Assembly: GCA_044225675.1 (NCBI GenBank)
Contig: JBGAIH010000022.1
Span: forward strand, 1 to 64,000
Reading direction: 5' to 3'
Length of the DNA: 64,000 nucleotides
Source: JACMQX01 sp044225675
GTDB lineage: Bacteria > Pseudomonadota > Gammaproteobacteria > Burkholderiales > Burkholderiaceae_C
Made by a program: the position numbers and the translations under genes. This document shows positions 15,604-23,674 of this stretch, piece after piece. The notes beneath the pieces are model-generated. The model had not been told where the DNA came from, ran no database searches, and worked only from the letters and a program-made list of their open reading frames with translations. Numbering within the stretch: the stretch's first letter is position 1; each line of letters opens with the position of its first letter.

Positions 15604-17015
15604 CAGAACCAGATGAAGGTGACAACCAGGAACAGCGGGATCAGGATGGCACCTGACCAGGCCATGTAGCCGAAGAAGCTCGGCATGCGCACGCCCCGTT
15701 CCTCGGCGATGGCCTTGACCATGAGGTTGGGTGCATTGCCGATGTAGCTGTTGGCGCCCATGAACACGGCGCCGGCGGAGATCGCGGCAAGGGTGGGTGC
15801 GAGCGTGGTCATCAGAACCTTCGGATCGCCGCCTGCGGTATTGAAGAACACGAGGTAGGTCGGTGCATTGTCCAGGAACGAGCTGAGGGCGCCGGTGGCC
15901 CAGAAGTACATCGCCGGGTTCGGCGTGCCGTCGGCGTTGGTCACCGCCGCGACCACGCCGCCGAACGCGCCGGCCGTGCCGGCGCGCAGCATGGCGATGA
16001 CGGGAATGATGGTGAGGAAGATGCCGGCGAAGAGCTTGGCCACTTCCAGCATCGGCCCCCAGGAGAACTGGTTGGCCTCGTGAACCGACTTGGCGGTGAT
16101 CGCCAGCGACATCAGCGTGACGGCGATCAGGCCGACGTCGCGCACCAGGCCGGGCAGGCCGACCGGTGTGCCCAGCACGTCGAAGGACACGGGCGACTTC
16201 CAGAAGCCGCTGAGCAGCACCAGGCCGATGACGGCGGCCAGCAGACCCAGGTTCGCCATGCCTTCAATGCCGACGCGGTGGGTGTCGGGCGTCGGATCCA
16301 CCGGCAGCACGCCCTCCTGCTTGTAGTACCAGCTGTCGAGCGCGTAGAACAGTCCGAGCAGCACCGCGAGGCAGAACAGCGTCTCGGGGAAGATGTGGCT
16401 CACCGTCCAGAAGAAGTCCACGCCCTTGAGGAAGCCCAGGAACAGCGGCGGATCGCCCAGCGGCGTGAGCGAGCCGCCGATGTTGGAGACGATGAAGATG
16501 AAGAACACCACGATGTGCGCCGTGTGCTTGCGGTTGTCATTGGCGCGGATCAGCGGACGGATCATGAGCATCGAGGCGCCGGTGGTGCCCATGAAGCTGG
16601 CCAGCACCGCGCCGATGAACAGCAGCAGGGCATTGAGTCCGGGGCTGCCATGCAGGTTGCCGCGCACGAAGATGCCGCCGGCCACCGTGAACAGGGCCGT
16701 GAGCAGGATGATGAAGGGCAGGTATTCCGCCAGCAGGGCATGAACGAAACTCACGGCCGCCGCAGGCACGCCAAAGATGGCTGCGAACGGGATCAGGAAA
16801 GCGAGCGACCACGCGGCCGACACCTTGCCGAAGTGGTGGTGCCAGAAGCTGGGCACGAGCAGCGGCATCAGGGCGATCGACAGCAGCAGGCCTGCGAACG
16901 GGACGCCCCACGCTGCCGACAGCTTGCTGCCGTCCAGGTCAGCGGCCATCGCCTGCGAAGGCCACAGAACTGCCAGAGCGGCCAGCAGGCCGGCCAGTCT
17001 CCACCACGATTTCAT
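15603..17015 (-). CDS. NhaD/CitMHS-like sodium:proton antiporter family protein
   Basis: A 470-residue polytopic membrane protein of the ion-transporter superfamily. An N-terminal signal-like helix ends AMAADLDG. About a dozen transmembrane segments follow, with the conserved core NIGGSLTPLGDPPLFLGFLKG near residue 185 and the second half-repeat SFLDNAPTYLVFFN. The family includes Na+/H+ antiporters and organic-anion carriers. The partner gene, a 2-hydroxyacid dehydrogenase, is translationally coupled, which may favour an organic acid substrate, but this is inference. Confidence 0.82.
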   Translation of the reverse strand: MKSWWRLAGLLAALAVLWPSQAMAADLDGSKLSAAWGVPFAGLLLSIALMPLLVPSFWHHHFGKVSAAWSLAFLIPFAAIFGVPAAAVSFVHALLAEYLPFIILLTALFTVAGGIFVRGNLHGSPGLNALLLFIGAVLASFMGTTGASMLMIRPLIRANDNRKHTAHIVVFFIFIVSNIGGSLTPLGDPPLFLGFLKGVDFFWTVSHIFPETLFCLAVLLGLFYALDSWYYKQEGVLPVDPTPDTHRVGIEGMANLGLLAAVIGLVLLSGFWKSPVSFDVLGTPVGLPGLVRDVGLIAVTLMSLAITAKSVHEANQFSWGPMLEVAKLFAGIFLTIIPVIAMLRAGTAGAFGGVVAAVTNADGTPNPAMYFWATGALSSFLDNAPTYLVFFNTAGGDPKVLMTTLAPTLAAISAGAVFMGANSYIGNAPNLMVKAIAEERGVRMPSFFGYMAWSGAILIPLFLVVTFIWF

Positions 17016-17176
17016 GCATGTCTCCGGTTGGGCCCCGGCGGCAGTCCGGGGATCAGGGGGCGGCGCCTCGAGTCCGACGGCCGCGTCGCAAAGAGTCGAA
17101 GTGTAGAGGATCGGTGTAGGCCGCTGACTACGCCGATCCGCCCGATGCGCCGACCCCGGTCAACTGGGTCCGGGGC

Positions 17177-17211
17177 TAGATTGGAGTCGTGCACGCGTCG
17201 CATCGTGCGAC
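17177..17211 (+). promoter_or_regulatory. Putative csbD promoter region with inverted repeat
   Basis: CTAGATT (17176-17182) resembles a sigmaS-type extended -10 element, with no good -35 at the usual spacing. Downstream GTCGCA-TCG-TGCGAC (17197-17211) is a perfect 6+3+6 inverted repeat between the predicted start site and the csbD ATG. CsbD homologues are stress-induced in other bacteria, which fits such a promoter. The remaining bases from 17016 hold no recognisable gene. Confidence 0.35.
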
Positions 17212-17244
17212 CCGGCACGCGAGGCACTCAACCGGAGACTCACC

Positions 17245-17466
17245 ATGAATCAGGATCGCATCGAAGGCAACTGGAAGCAGTTCAAGGGCCGCGTCAAGGA
17301 ACAATGGGGACGTCTGACCGACGATGACATGGACGTCATCGCCGGACGCCGCGACCAGCTCCTCGGACGCATCCAGGAGCGCCACGGCGTGACGCTCGAG
17401 GAGGCCGAGGTCCAGATCCGGGACTGGGAAAAGCGCAACCCCTCGTTCGTGTTCGAGAAATCCTGA
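17245..17466 (+). CDS. CsbD family stress-response protein
   Basis: A 73-residue CsbD/YjbJ-like protein. It opens MNQDRIEGNWKQFKGRVKEQWGRLTDDD, the hallmark of the family, and contains the GRRDQLLGRIQERHG segment. Family members are small, hydrophilic, abundant proteins induced by general or osmotic stress; their biochemical role is unknown. A CGGAGA Shine-Dalgarno precedes the ATG. It stands alone, convergent with the nitroreductase gene 37 bases downstream. Confidence 0.93.
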   Translation: MNQDRIEGNWKQFKGRVKEQWGRLTDDDMDVIAGRRDQLLGRIQERHGVTLEEAEVQIRDWEKRNPSFVFEKS

Positions 17467-17503
17467 CCACCGCCGCTCAACGCCGCGCAAGGGGGCGCCC
17501 GGG

Positions 17504-18247
17504 TCAGACCCAGCGCGTGAAGCCTTCGACCGGCTCGCGCGGCGTGTGCAGGCGATTGACCGTCGCAGCTTCGTCCGCATAGCCGAGCGACATCCCGCAC
17601 ACCAGCATCTCCTCGGGCGGCGCCCCGATGTGCGACATGACGATCGACTGGAATTCGTGCCAGGCGGCCTGCGGACAGGTGTGCAGGCCGCGGGCGCGCG
17701 CAGCGACCATGATCGCCTCCAGGAACATGCCATAGTCCAGCAGGCTGCCGCGCGCCAGGACACGGTCGATGGTGAACATCAGCCCCACCGGCGCATCGAA
17801 GAACCTGTAGTTGCGCTGGTGCTGCGCGTGCATCTTCTCCTTCTCGCCCTTCTGGATGCCCAGCAGCCCGTACAGGCTCCAGCCGTTCTCGCGACGCCGG
17901 TCGATGTACGGCGAGGTCCACTTCTGCGGGTAGTAGTCGAACTCCCGCCCGTAATTCGAAGCGAGCGAGGGGTCCTGGTAGACCTCCTCATGCGCCGCGC
18001 AGACCTTGTCCACCAGCGCATCCCGTGTCGCGCCCTGCAAAACGTAGACCTTCCAGGGCTGGGTGTTGGTGCCCGACGGCGCGCGGCTGGCCACACGCAG
18101 CACGTCGGCAATCAGCTCACGCGGGACTTCGCGAGGCAGAAAGGCGCGGGCAGAAAACCGGGTTTCGATGGCCAGGTCGACGCTGGCCGGATCCGACACC
18201 CTCGCCGACACGGCCTCGCCGGGCCCCACGCTGCCCGCACGCTCCAT
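17504..18247 (-). CDS. Nitroreductase family protein
   Basis: A 247-residue FMN-dependent nitroreductase-fold oxidoreductase. FMN-binding residues are seen in ETRFSARAF near residue 30 and RAPSGTNTQPWKVYVL near 55-70, with GLHTCPQAAWHEF later. The closest type is the nitroreductase/nitrobenzoate reductase group that reduces nitroaromatics, quinones or enones with NAD(P)H; the natural substrate is unknown. It is the last gene of a three-gene set with a thioesterase (14-base gap) and a deacetylase-like gene. Confidence 0.88.
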   Translation of the reverse strand: MERAGSVGPGEAVSARVSDPASVDLAIETRFSARAFLPREVPRELIADVLRVASRAPSGTNTQPWKVYVLQGATRDALVDKVCAAHEEVYQDPSLASNYGREFDYYPQKWTSPYIDRRRENGWSLYGLLGIQKGEKEKMHAQHQRNYRFFDAPVGLMFTIDRVLARGSLLDYGMFLEAIMVAARARGLHTCPQAAWHEFQSIVMSHIGAPPEEMLVCGMSLGYADEAATVNRLHTPREPVEGFTRWV

Positions 18248-18261
18248 GGGTCCGGCGGCGC

Positions 18262-18711
18262 TCACGACAGCTTCTCCAGCACTGCGCGCAGTTCGGCGGG
18301 CAGCGGCGCAGGTCGGCGCGACTCGCGGTCGACGTAGACGTGCACGAAGTGGCCCTTGGCCGCCGTCAGGGGCTCGCCCTGCACGAACAGACCCACTTCG
18401 TAGCGAACGCTCGAGTTGCCCAGCCGCGCGACGCGCAGCCCGCCCTCGACCACCTGCGGGAACTCCACCGGGGAAAAGTAGTTGCACTGGGTCTCGATCA
18501 CGAGGCCGATGGTGCTCCCGCGATGGATGTCCAGCACGCCCTGCTCGATCAGGTGGGCGTTGACCACCGTGTCGAACCAGCTGTAGTAGACGACGTTGTT
18601 GACGTGGCCGTAGGCGTCGTTGTCCATCCAGCGGGTGCTGATGGTGCGGAACACCTTGTAGGCGCTGCGCGGCTCGGCCTCGGGTTTGGTGGCAGGGGCA
18701 TTGGAAGTCAT
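18262..18711 (-). CDS. Acyl-CoA thioesterase, 4HBT hot-dog family
   Basis: A 149-residue hot-dog thioesterase. The catalytic signature RWMDNDAYGHVNNVVYYSWFDT, with the Asp of 4-hydroxybenzoyl-CoA/YbgC-type enzymes, lies near residue 30, and GHFVHVYVDRESRRP ends the fold. It hydrolyses acyl-CoA thioesters; chain length is unknown. I chose the second in-frame ATG (18711) because it overlaps the stop of the upstream deacetylase gene as ATGA (18708-18711). Confidence 0.88.
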   Translation of the reverse strand: MTSNAPATKPEAEPRSAYKVFRTISTRWMDNDAYGHVNNVVYYSWFDTVVNAHLIEQGVLDIHRGSTIGLVIETQCNYFSPVEFPQVVEGGLRVARLGNSSVRYEVGLFVQGEPLTAAKGHFVHVYVDRESRRPAPLPAELRAVLEKLS

Positions 18712-19661
18712 CGCACCGGATTCTGCCAGCGCCGCCAATAAGCCGTGGCCACCCGGTAGGTGTTGACCTGCGCCTGGACGGTGTCCTCGATGCGCACGCC
18801 ATAACCGCCGGCCATGGTCAGGGCCAGCGGGATGCGCCGCTGCCAGGCCCAGTCGAAGACCCGGCGGTCACGCGCCTCCAGGCCATCGTGCGTGAGCTTC
18901 AGGCGCCCCAGGCGATCCCCCTCGTGCGGGTCGGCGCCGGCCAGGTAGATCACGAGGCCCGGCTCGAAGCGCCGCTCCAGTTCATCCAGCGCCAGTTCCA
19001 GGGCGTGCAGGTAGGCGTCGTCGGTGCACCCATCGGGCAGGTCCACGTCGAGGTCGCTCGGCTCCTTGCGAAACGGGAAGTTCCTCGCGCCGTGCAGCGA
19101 CAGGGTGAAGACACTCGGGTCATTGCGGAAGATGCTGGCGGTCCCGTTGCCCTGATGCACGTCGAGGTCCACCACCGCCACGCGTAGCGCCCGCCCGCGC
19201 CGCCCCAGCTCGGCCTGCATGAGACGGGCCGCCACGGCTGCATCATTGAACACGCAAAAGCCTCCGCCCTTGTCGGCATAGGCGTGGTGCGTTCCCCCTG
19301 CCAGATTGGCCGCCACACCCTGTGCGGACGCGGTGCCTGACTCATGCAGCCCGAGCGCCACACGGCACGCCGCCAGCGTGGCGCCGACCGAGCGCCGCGC
19401 CCGCTCGGCCATCGCCGGGCTCCAGGGAAAGCCGATCTCGCGCTGCGCGGCCGGACTGAGAGTGCCCTCGGCCACCGCGCTGACATAGGCCGGAACATGG
19501 GCCAGCGCCAGTTCACCGTCACTGGCGCGCAGCGCCTGCATCAGGCGGACCTCGGGCACCTCGGCCGCCAGGCGATCACGCAGCAGCTGGTATTTGCCCA
19601 TGGGAAAGCGGTGCCCGGGCGGGAGCGGCAGGACGAACTGATCGGCGTAGAAGGCAAGCAC
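18708..19661 (-). CDS. Histone deacetylase superfamily protein
   Basis: A 317-residue zinc-dependent arginase/deacetylase-fold protein, the bacterial HDAC/acetoin-utilisation AcuC type. The active-site motifs are GGTHHAYADKGGGFCVFND (tandem His) and VVDLDVHQGNGTA (zinc-binding Asp and His), with AGADPHEGDRLG carrying another Asp. It may deacetylate proteins, acetylpolyamines or other amides. The start is taken as GTG at 19661 (VLAFYADQF), because further upstream in-frame sequence runs into the phaP promoter region; the Met seventeen codons later is an alternative. It is first in an operon with thioesterase and nitroreductase. Confidence 0.86.
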   Translation of the reverse strand: MLAFYADQFVLPLPPGHRFPMGKYQLLRDRLAAEVPEVRLMQALRASDGELALAHVPAYVSAVAEGTLSPAAQREIGFPWSPAMAERARRSVGATLAACRVALGLHESGTASAQGVAANLAGGTHHAYADKGGGFCVFNDAAVAARLMQAELGRRGRALRVAVVDLDVHQGNGTASIFRNDPSVFTLSLHGARNFPFRKEPSDLDVDLPDGCTDDAYLHALELALDELERRFEPGLVIYLAGADPHEGDRLGRLKLTHDGLEARDRRVFDWAWQRRIPLALTMAGGYGVRIEDTVQAQVNTYRVATAYWRRWQNPVR

Positions 19662-19770
19662 GCCGCCATTGTGGCTTGGCGTGGCCTGGAGCGTCGCTGA
19701 AGCCTTGGCAGGGCGTCCCGGCGCCAGTAGGCGCCTGGAGGCGCCAGGATTTAGGGGTCCGCCTCCAGAA

Positions 19771-19846
19771 TGTTGCACCGCAACAAAAACCGCTTGCAAA
19801 TGCTCGGGATAACCCTATACTTCCTTCCATGCTGCACTGCAACATG
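19771..19846 (+). promoter_or_regulatory. phaP promoter with two TGC-N3-GCA operators (PhaR-like)
   Basis: A sigma70-like promoter, TTGCAA (19794-19799), 16 bases, TATACT (19816-19821), is bracketed by two palindromes. The upstream one is perfect, TGTTGC-ACC-GCAACA (19771-19785). The downstream one, CATGCTGC-ACT-GCAACATG (19828-19846), has one mismatch and covers the expected start site. TGC-N3-GCA repeats match the binding preference I recall for PhaR, the repressor that releases phaP when polyhydroxybutyrate granules form. phaR itself is not in the window. Confidence 0.65.
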
Positions 19847-19897
19847 AATGGACCAGCGCAGTTATCTTCCTCACACCCTTTTACTGGAGATACGAAC

Positions 19898-20440
19898 ATG
19901 CTGACCGCCGAACAAATCCTCGCTTCCCACAAAGCCAACGTCGAAACCCTCTTCGGCCTGACCACCAAGGCCTTCGCTGGCGTGGAAAAGCTGGTCGACC
20001 TGAACGTCACGGCCTCCAAGGCCGCCCTGGCCGAAGCCGCCGGCACCGCCCAGGCCGTGCTGAGCGTCAAGGACGCGCAGGAACTCCTGGCCCTGCAAGC
20101 CAGCCTGTTCCAGCCCCTGGCCGAAAAGACCACCGCCTACAGCCGTCATCTGTATGACATCGCCTCGGGCACCGGCGCCGAATTCGGCAAGGCCTTCGAA
20201 GACAAGGCCGCCGAAGCCCAGAAGGCTTTCGTGGGTCTGGTCGACAGCGCTGCCAAGAACGCCCCCGCCGGCTCCGAAACCGCCGTGGCCGTGATGAAGA
20301 GCGCCGTGGCCGCCGCCAACAACGCGTTCGAGTCCGTGCAAAAGGCTGTCAAGCAGGCCACCGACGTCGCCGAAGCGAACTTCGCTGCCGTGACCACCAG
20401 CGCCGTCAACGCCGCCAAGACGGCTTCCAAGAAGCGCTAA
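19898..20440 (+). CDS. phaP: Phasin, polyhydroxyalkanoate granule protein
   Basis: A 180-residue phasin that coats polyhydroxyalkanoate granules. It begins MLTAEQILASHKANVETLFGL, and amphipathic Ala-rich helices run through the whole protein (FAGVEKLVDLNVTASKAALAEAAG, FESVQKAVKQATDVAEANFAAV), ending in the basic tail TASKKR. Size and composition match PhaP1-type proteins. Codon use looks highly adapted, fitting an abundant protein. A good GGAGA (19886-19890) precedes the ATG. It is a single-gene unit with its own promoter, operators and strong terminator. Confidence 0.95.
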   Translation: MLTAEQILASHKANVETLFGLTTKAFAGVEKLVDLNVTASKAALAEAAGTAQAVLSVKDAQELLALQASLFQPLAEKTTAYSRHLYDIASGTGAEFGKAFEDKAAEAQKAFVGLVDSAAKNAPAGSETAVAVMKSAVAAANNAFESVQKAVKQATDVAEANFAAVTTSAVNAAKTASKKR

Positions 20441-20602
20441 GCCCAAGACTTGAAAAGAGGCCCTTCGCCGCCACTTTTCGTGGCGTGGGGCCCCTACCGT
20501 TCACGAGGCCTCTCAACGATACTGGGTGCCATCGATACACCCCGTATCCACCGGTTGTCTCCTCGGGTCCTTTCGCAACCCTCAGGGTTCAGGGATCCCT
20601 TC

Positions 20603-20633
20603 AAGGCCCAGTCCTCCGACTGGGCCTTTTTTT
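20603..20633 (+). terminator. Rho-independent terminator of phaP
   Basis: An 11-bp stem (AAGGCCCAGTC, 20603-20613, with GACTGGGCCTT, 20618-20628) and CTCC loop are followed by a run of T. It lies about 160 bases after the phaP stop. A weaker 6-bp hairpin without T-tract is at 20469-20485. Nothing else was recognised between 20441 and 20683. Confidence 0.88.
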
Positions 20634-20683
20634 ATGCGCGCCTCCCAGCGTCAATGCACGCCGCGTTGCAGCGGCGCTCGGCA

Positions 20684-21625
20684 TCACCGCGTGCGCGCCT
20701 CGATGGCACGGCGCAGCTCGGGCAAGGCCTGCTGCATGGCCTGGCGCCCCGCTTCGATGGCGCGGCGTCGTGCGCTGAAGTCGGCGCCGCGCAAGCCCGC
20801 CATCGAGGGACGAACCACGACGTCGGCATCGCGCAGTTCATGGCTGTTGATGCTCTTGCCCATGATCGCGAAGGTCTGCAGCAGGATCTGCAAGGTGTCG
20901 CCAGCTGGATTGCCTTCCGGCGCGCTCGAAATGTCCACCGCGATCACCAGTTCCGCCCCCATCTGGCGCGCCTGCCGCACCGGCACCGGCGACACCAGGC
21001 CGCCGTCCACATAGTCGCGCCCGGCGATCCGCACCGGCACGAACACCGACGGTACCGCGCTCGACGCACGCACCGCACTGCCGGTGTCGCCACGCTGGAA
21101 CAGCACGCCCTGGCCGCTGCCCAGGTCGGTCGCGAGAATCCCCAGAGGCATCGGCATGTCCTCAATCAGCCGGCCGCCGACCTGCGAATTCACGTAGCGT
21201 GCGAGGGCTTCGCCGCGCAGCACGCCCCGGTTGAACAGGGGCAGCGTCCAGTCGGTGAACGCGGCTTCCTCCATCGTGTCGGCCACCTGCTGGAGCTGCG
21301 CGCCGTTGCGGCCGCTCGCGTAGAGCGCCGCGACAAGGCTGCCGGCCGACGTGCCGGCGACGAGGTCCGGCCGGATGCCCGCCTCCTCCAGCACCTGGAT
21401 CACGCCGACGTGAGCAAACCCCCGCGCCGCGCCGCCGCCCAGTGCAAGGCCGATGCGCGGCGCACGGCGGGCCGCAGGCGGATTTGCAGGCGCGTCGACC
21501 ACGGGCTGCCGGGCCGGCGGCGCGCTGGCACAGCCCATGAGCCCGGCCGCCAGGACCGCCCCAAGAATCCACACGAACAACGACAGGCGACGGGCCACGG
21601 CGGGCGGCAACGGGAGGTACTGCAT
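20684..21625 (-). CDS. Patatin-like phospholipase lipoprotein
   Basis: A 313-residue patatin/RssA-like serine hydrolase. The N-terminus has a hydrophobic signal ending in the lipobox LMGC (Cys32), so it is predicted to be a lipid-anchored periplasmic protein. The patatin domain shows the oxyanion motif GLALGGGAARGFAHVG, the nucleophile GTSAGS and the dyad Asp in YVDGGLVSPVP. It probably hydrolyses phospholipids or other lipid esters. Many RssA-type members lack a lipoprotein signal, so the export is notable. Its ATG is 32 bases from a large palindrome shared with the divergent SDR gene. Confidence 0.88.
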   Translation of the reverse strand: MQYLPLPPAVARRLSLFVWILGAVLAAGLMGCASAPPARQPVVDAPANPPAARRAPRIGLALGGGAARGFAHVGVIQVLEEAGIRPDLVAGTSAGSLVAALYASGRNGAQLQQVADTMEEAAFTDWTLPLFNRGVLRGEALARYVNSQVGGRLIEDMPMPLGILATDLGSGQGVLFQRGDTGSAVRASSAVPSVFVPVRIAGRDYVDGGLVSPVPVRQARQMGAELVIAVDISSAPEGNPAGDTLQILLQTFAIMGKSINSHELRDADVVVRPSMAGLRGADFSARRRAIEAGRQAMQQALPELRRAIEARTR

Positions 21626-21657
21626 GGCGGGATTATCGGAGCCCCGGATCGGCCATA

Positions 21658-21681
21658 ATTGACGTTTACGTAAACGTCAAT
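21658..21681. promoter_or_regulatory. 24-bp perfect palindrome, probable operator
   Basis: ATTGACGTTTAC (21658-21669) is followed immediately by its exact reverse complement (21670-21681). It directly overlaps and follows a CATAAT -10-like hexamer (21654-21659) and precedes the GAGGAG ribosome-binding site of the SDR gene. The position fits a repressor site covering the start site. The motif recalls TTTACGT-type sites reported for regulators of fatty-acid or branched-chain acyl-CoA catabolism (LiuR type, from memory). No such regulator is encoded nearby. Confidence 0.75.
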
Positions 21682-21694
21682 CGAGGAGATCCAC

Positions 21695-22453
21695 ATGGAC
21701 ATTGCAGGCAAGGTATTCATCGTCACGGGCGGCGCTTCGGGCCTGGGCGAAGGCACGGCGCGGATGCTGGCGCAGCAGGGCGGCAAGGTCGTGATCGCGG
21801 ACATGCAGGCCGACAAGGGCGAGGCCGTCGCCCGCGAGATCGGCGGCGTGTTCGTCAAGTGCGACGTCAGCAGCGAAGCCGACGGGCAGGCGGTCGTGGC
21901 CAAGGCCGTGTCGCTGGGCAAGCTGATGGGGCTGGTCAACTGCGCCGGCATCGCCCCCGCCGAAAAGACCGTCGGCAAGACCGGCCCGCATGCCCTCGCG
22001 GTGTACACCAAGACGATCATGGTCAATCTGGTGGGCACCTTCAACATGATCCGCCTGGCGGCCGACGCCATGAGCCGCAACGAACCCGAGTCCACCGGCG
22101 AGCGCGGCGTGCTCATCTCCACCGCCTCGGTCGCCGCCTATGACGGCCAGATCGGCCAGGCCGCCTACAGCGCCTCCAAGGGCGGCGTGGTGGGCATGAC
22201 GCTGCCGATCGCGCGCGACCTGGCGCGCAGCGGCATCCGCAACATGACGATCGCCCCCGGCATCTTCGGCACGCCCATGCTGTTCGGCATGCCCAAGGAA
22301 GTGCAGGATGCGCTGGCCGCCAGCGTGCCCTTCCCCTCGCGCCTGGGCACGCCCGAGGACTATGCGCGCCTGGCGCGCCACATCTTCGAGAACGACATGC
22401 TCAATGGCGAAGTGATCCGCCTGGACGGCGCCATCCGCCTGGCACCGCGCTGA
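21695..22453 (+). CDS. SDR family oxidoreductase, 3-hydroxyacyl-CoA dehydrogenase type 2-like
   Basis: A 252-residue short-chain dehydrogenase. The cofactor motif is TGGASGLGEG (residues 11-20) with an Asp at the end of strand 2 (IADMQAD) favouring NAD. NCAGIA is present, and the catalytic Ser-Tyr-Lys set appears as ISTASVAAYDGQIGQAAYSASKGG. The whole layout, including PGIFGTPMLFGMPKEVQ and the C-terminal NGEVIRLDGAIRL, resembles HSD17B10/3-hydroxyacyl-CoA dehydrogenase type 2, active in beta-oxidation and isoleucine breakdown. A GAGGAGA ribosome-binding site and the 24-bp palindrome lie just upstream. Confidence 0.88.
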   Translation: MDIAGKVFIVTGGASGLGEGTARMLAQQGGKVVIADMQADKGEAVAREIGGVFVKCDVSSEADGQAVVAKAVSLGKLMGLVNCAGIAPAEKTVGKTGPHALAVYTKTIMVNLVGTFNMIRLAADAMSRNEPESTGERGVLISTASVAAYDGQIGQAAYSASKGGVVGMTLPIARDLARSGIRNMTIAPGIFGTPMLFGMPKEVQDALAASVPFPSRLGTPEDYARLARHIFENDMLNGEVIRLDGAIRLAPR

Positions 22454-22563
22454 AGCCAGCCCCGGGTCGGCCACGACGGCGGCCCGGAGCACCTCGACCC
22501 CGGGCGCCCGGGTCGCCCGGTCGATCCAGTCGCAACAGCGACAAATCCCGGTGGTTTCCCCGG

Positions 22564-22591
22564 TTGGCAGCGCGCGGCGGCCGGCTACATT
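22564..22591 (+). promoter_or_regulatory. Possible promoter of the Bug-protein gene
   Basis: TTGGCA (22564-22569) and TACATT (22586-22591) are separated by 16 bases, about 70 bases before the ATG at 22661. The match is moderate. Sequence from 22454 to 22563 has G+C-rich short inverted repeats (GGGCGCCC) but no T-tract terminator. Confidence 0.3.
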
Positions 22592-22660
22592 GGTGTGAGG
22601 CAAAAATCATTCACACAGCCGCATCCGGTCGCATCCCACGTTTGCTCCAGGAGACATCCA

Positions 22661-23647
22661 ATGACCCGCATTCCTGCCTCCCGCCGCCGCTTCATCGGCT
22701 CGGGCCTCGCCGCCGCAGCAGGCATCGCCCTGCCCTCGCTATCGCTTGCGCAGGCCTTTCCGAGCCGCCCGATCAAGCTCATCTGCCCCTGGCCTGCCGG
22801 CGGCTCGACCGACGCGGTCATGCGCTCGATCGCCGACAGCGCGGGCAAGGCGCTGGGCGGCTCCATGGTGGTCGAGAACAAGGCCGGCGCCAGCGGCATG
22901 CTCGGCCCCAACGAGCTGGTATCGGCCCGGCCCGACGGCTACACGCTGTCGCAACTGACCATCGGCGTGGTGCGCCTGCCCCACATGCAGAAGATGCAGT
23001 TCGACCCGCTCAAGGACTTCACCTACATCGCCTGCCTCACGGGCTACACCTTCGGCATCGTCGTCAAGTCCGACTCGCCCATCAAGAGCATCAAGGACCT
23101 GGTCGACTACGCCCGGGCCAATCCCGGCAAGTTCGCCTATGGCTCGACCGGCAACGGCACCACGCCGCACCTGGCCGTGGAGGAGTTCGCGTCCAAGGCC
23201 AACATCAAGCTCCAGCACATTCCTTTCAAGGGCAGCGCCGACGGCATGCAGGCGCTGCTCGGCGGCCACGTCATGGCGCACAGCGACGCCACCGGCTGGG
23301 CGCCGCACGTCGACGCGGGCACCTGCCGGCTGCTCGCCACCTACGGCAGCAAGCGCACCAAGCGCTGGCCCAACGTGCCCACGCTGCAGGAGCTGGGCTA
23401 TGAAACGGTGTCCGACTCGCCCTTTGGCATCGGCGCGCCCAAGGGCATGGATCCGGCACTCACGCGCACGCTGCACGACGCCTTCCGCAAGACGCTGGAC
23501 GACCCGGCGGTTCTCGCGACCTTCGACAAGTACGACCAGTCGGTGATCTACATGGATTCGGCGGCCTACGCGAAATTCGCGGCGGAGACCTTCGTCAAGG
23601 AAAAGGTATTGATCGAGCGCCTCGGCCTGGCGATGAAGGCGAGCTGA
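22661..23647 (+). CDS. Bug/TctC family tripartite tricarboxylate transporter substrate-binding protein
   Basis: A 328-residue periplasmic solute-binding protein of the Bug family, greatly expanded in Burkholderiales. The N-terminus has a twin-arginine-type signal, RRRFIGSGLAAAAGIALPS, ending at SLAQA. The mature part begins FPSRPIKLICPWPAGGSTDAV, the usual first strand and ligand loop; a later family stretch is FAYGSTGNGTTPHLAVEEF. No TctA/TctB membrane partner is adjacent, so its carrier and ligand are unknown. CAGGAGACA precedes the ATG. It converges with the acyl-CoA ligase gene 27 bases downstream. Confidence 0.9.
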   Translation: MTRIPASRRRFIGSGLAAAAGIALPSLSLAQAFPSRPIKLICPWPAGGSTDAVMRSIADSAGKALGGSMVVENKAGASGMLGPNELVSARPDGYTLSQLTIGVVRLPHMQKMQFDPLKDFTYIACLTGYTFGIVVKSDSPIKSIKDLVDYARANPGKFAYGSTGNGTTPHLAVEEFASKANIKLQHIPFKGSADGMQALLGGHVMAHSDATGWAPHVDAGTCRLLATYGSKRTKRWPNVPTLQELGYETVSDSPFGIGAPKGMDPALTRTLHDAFRKTLDDPAVLATFDKYDQSVIYMDSAAYAKFAAETFVKEKVLIERLGLAMKAS

Positions 23648-23674
23648 GACCGGGAGCCGCCCCCGGTCCACACC

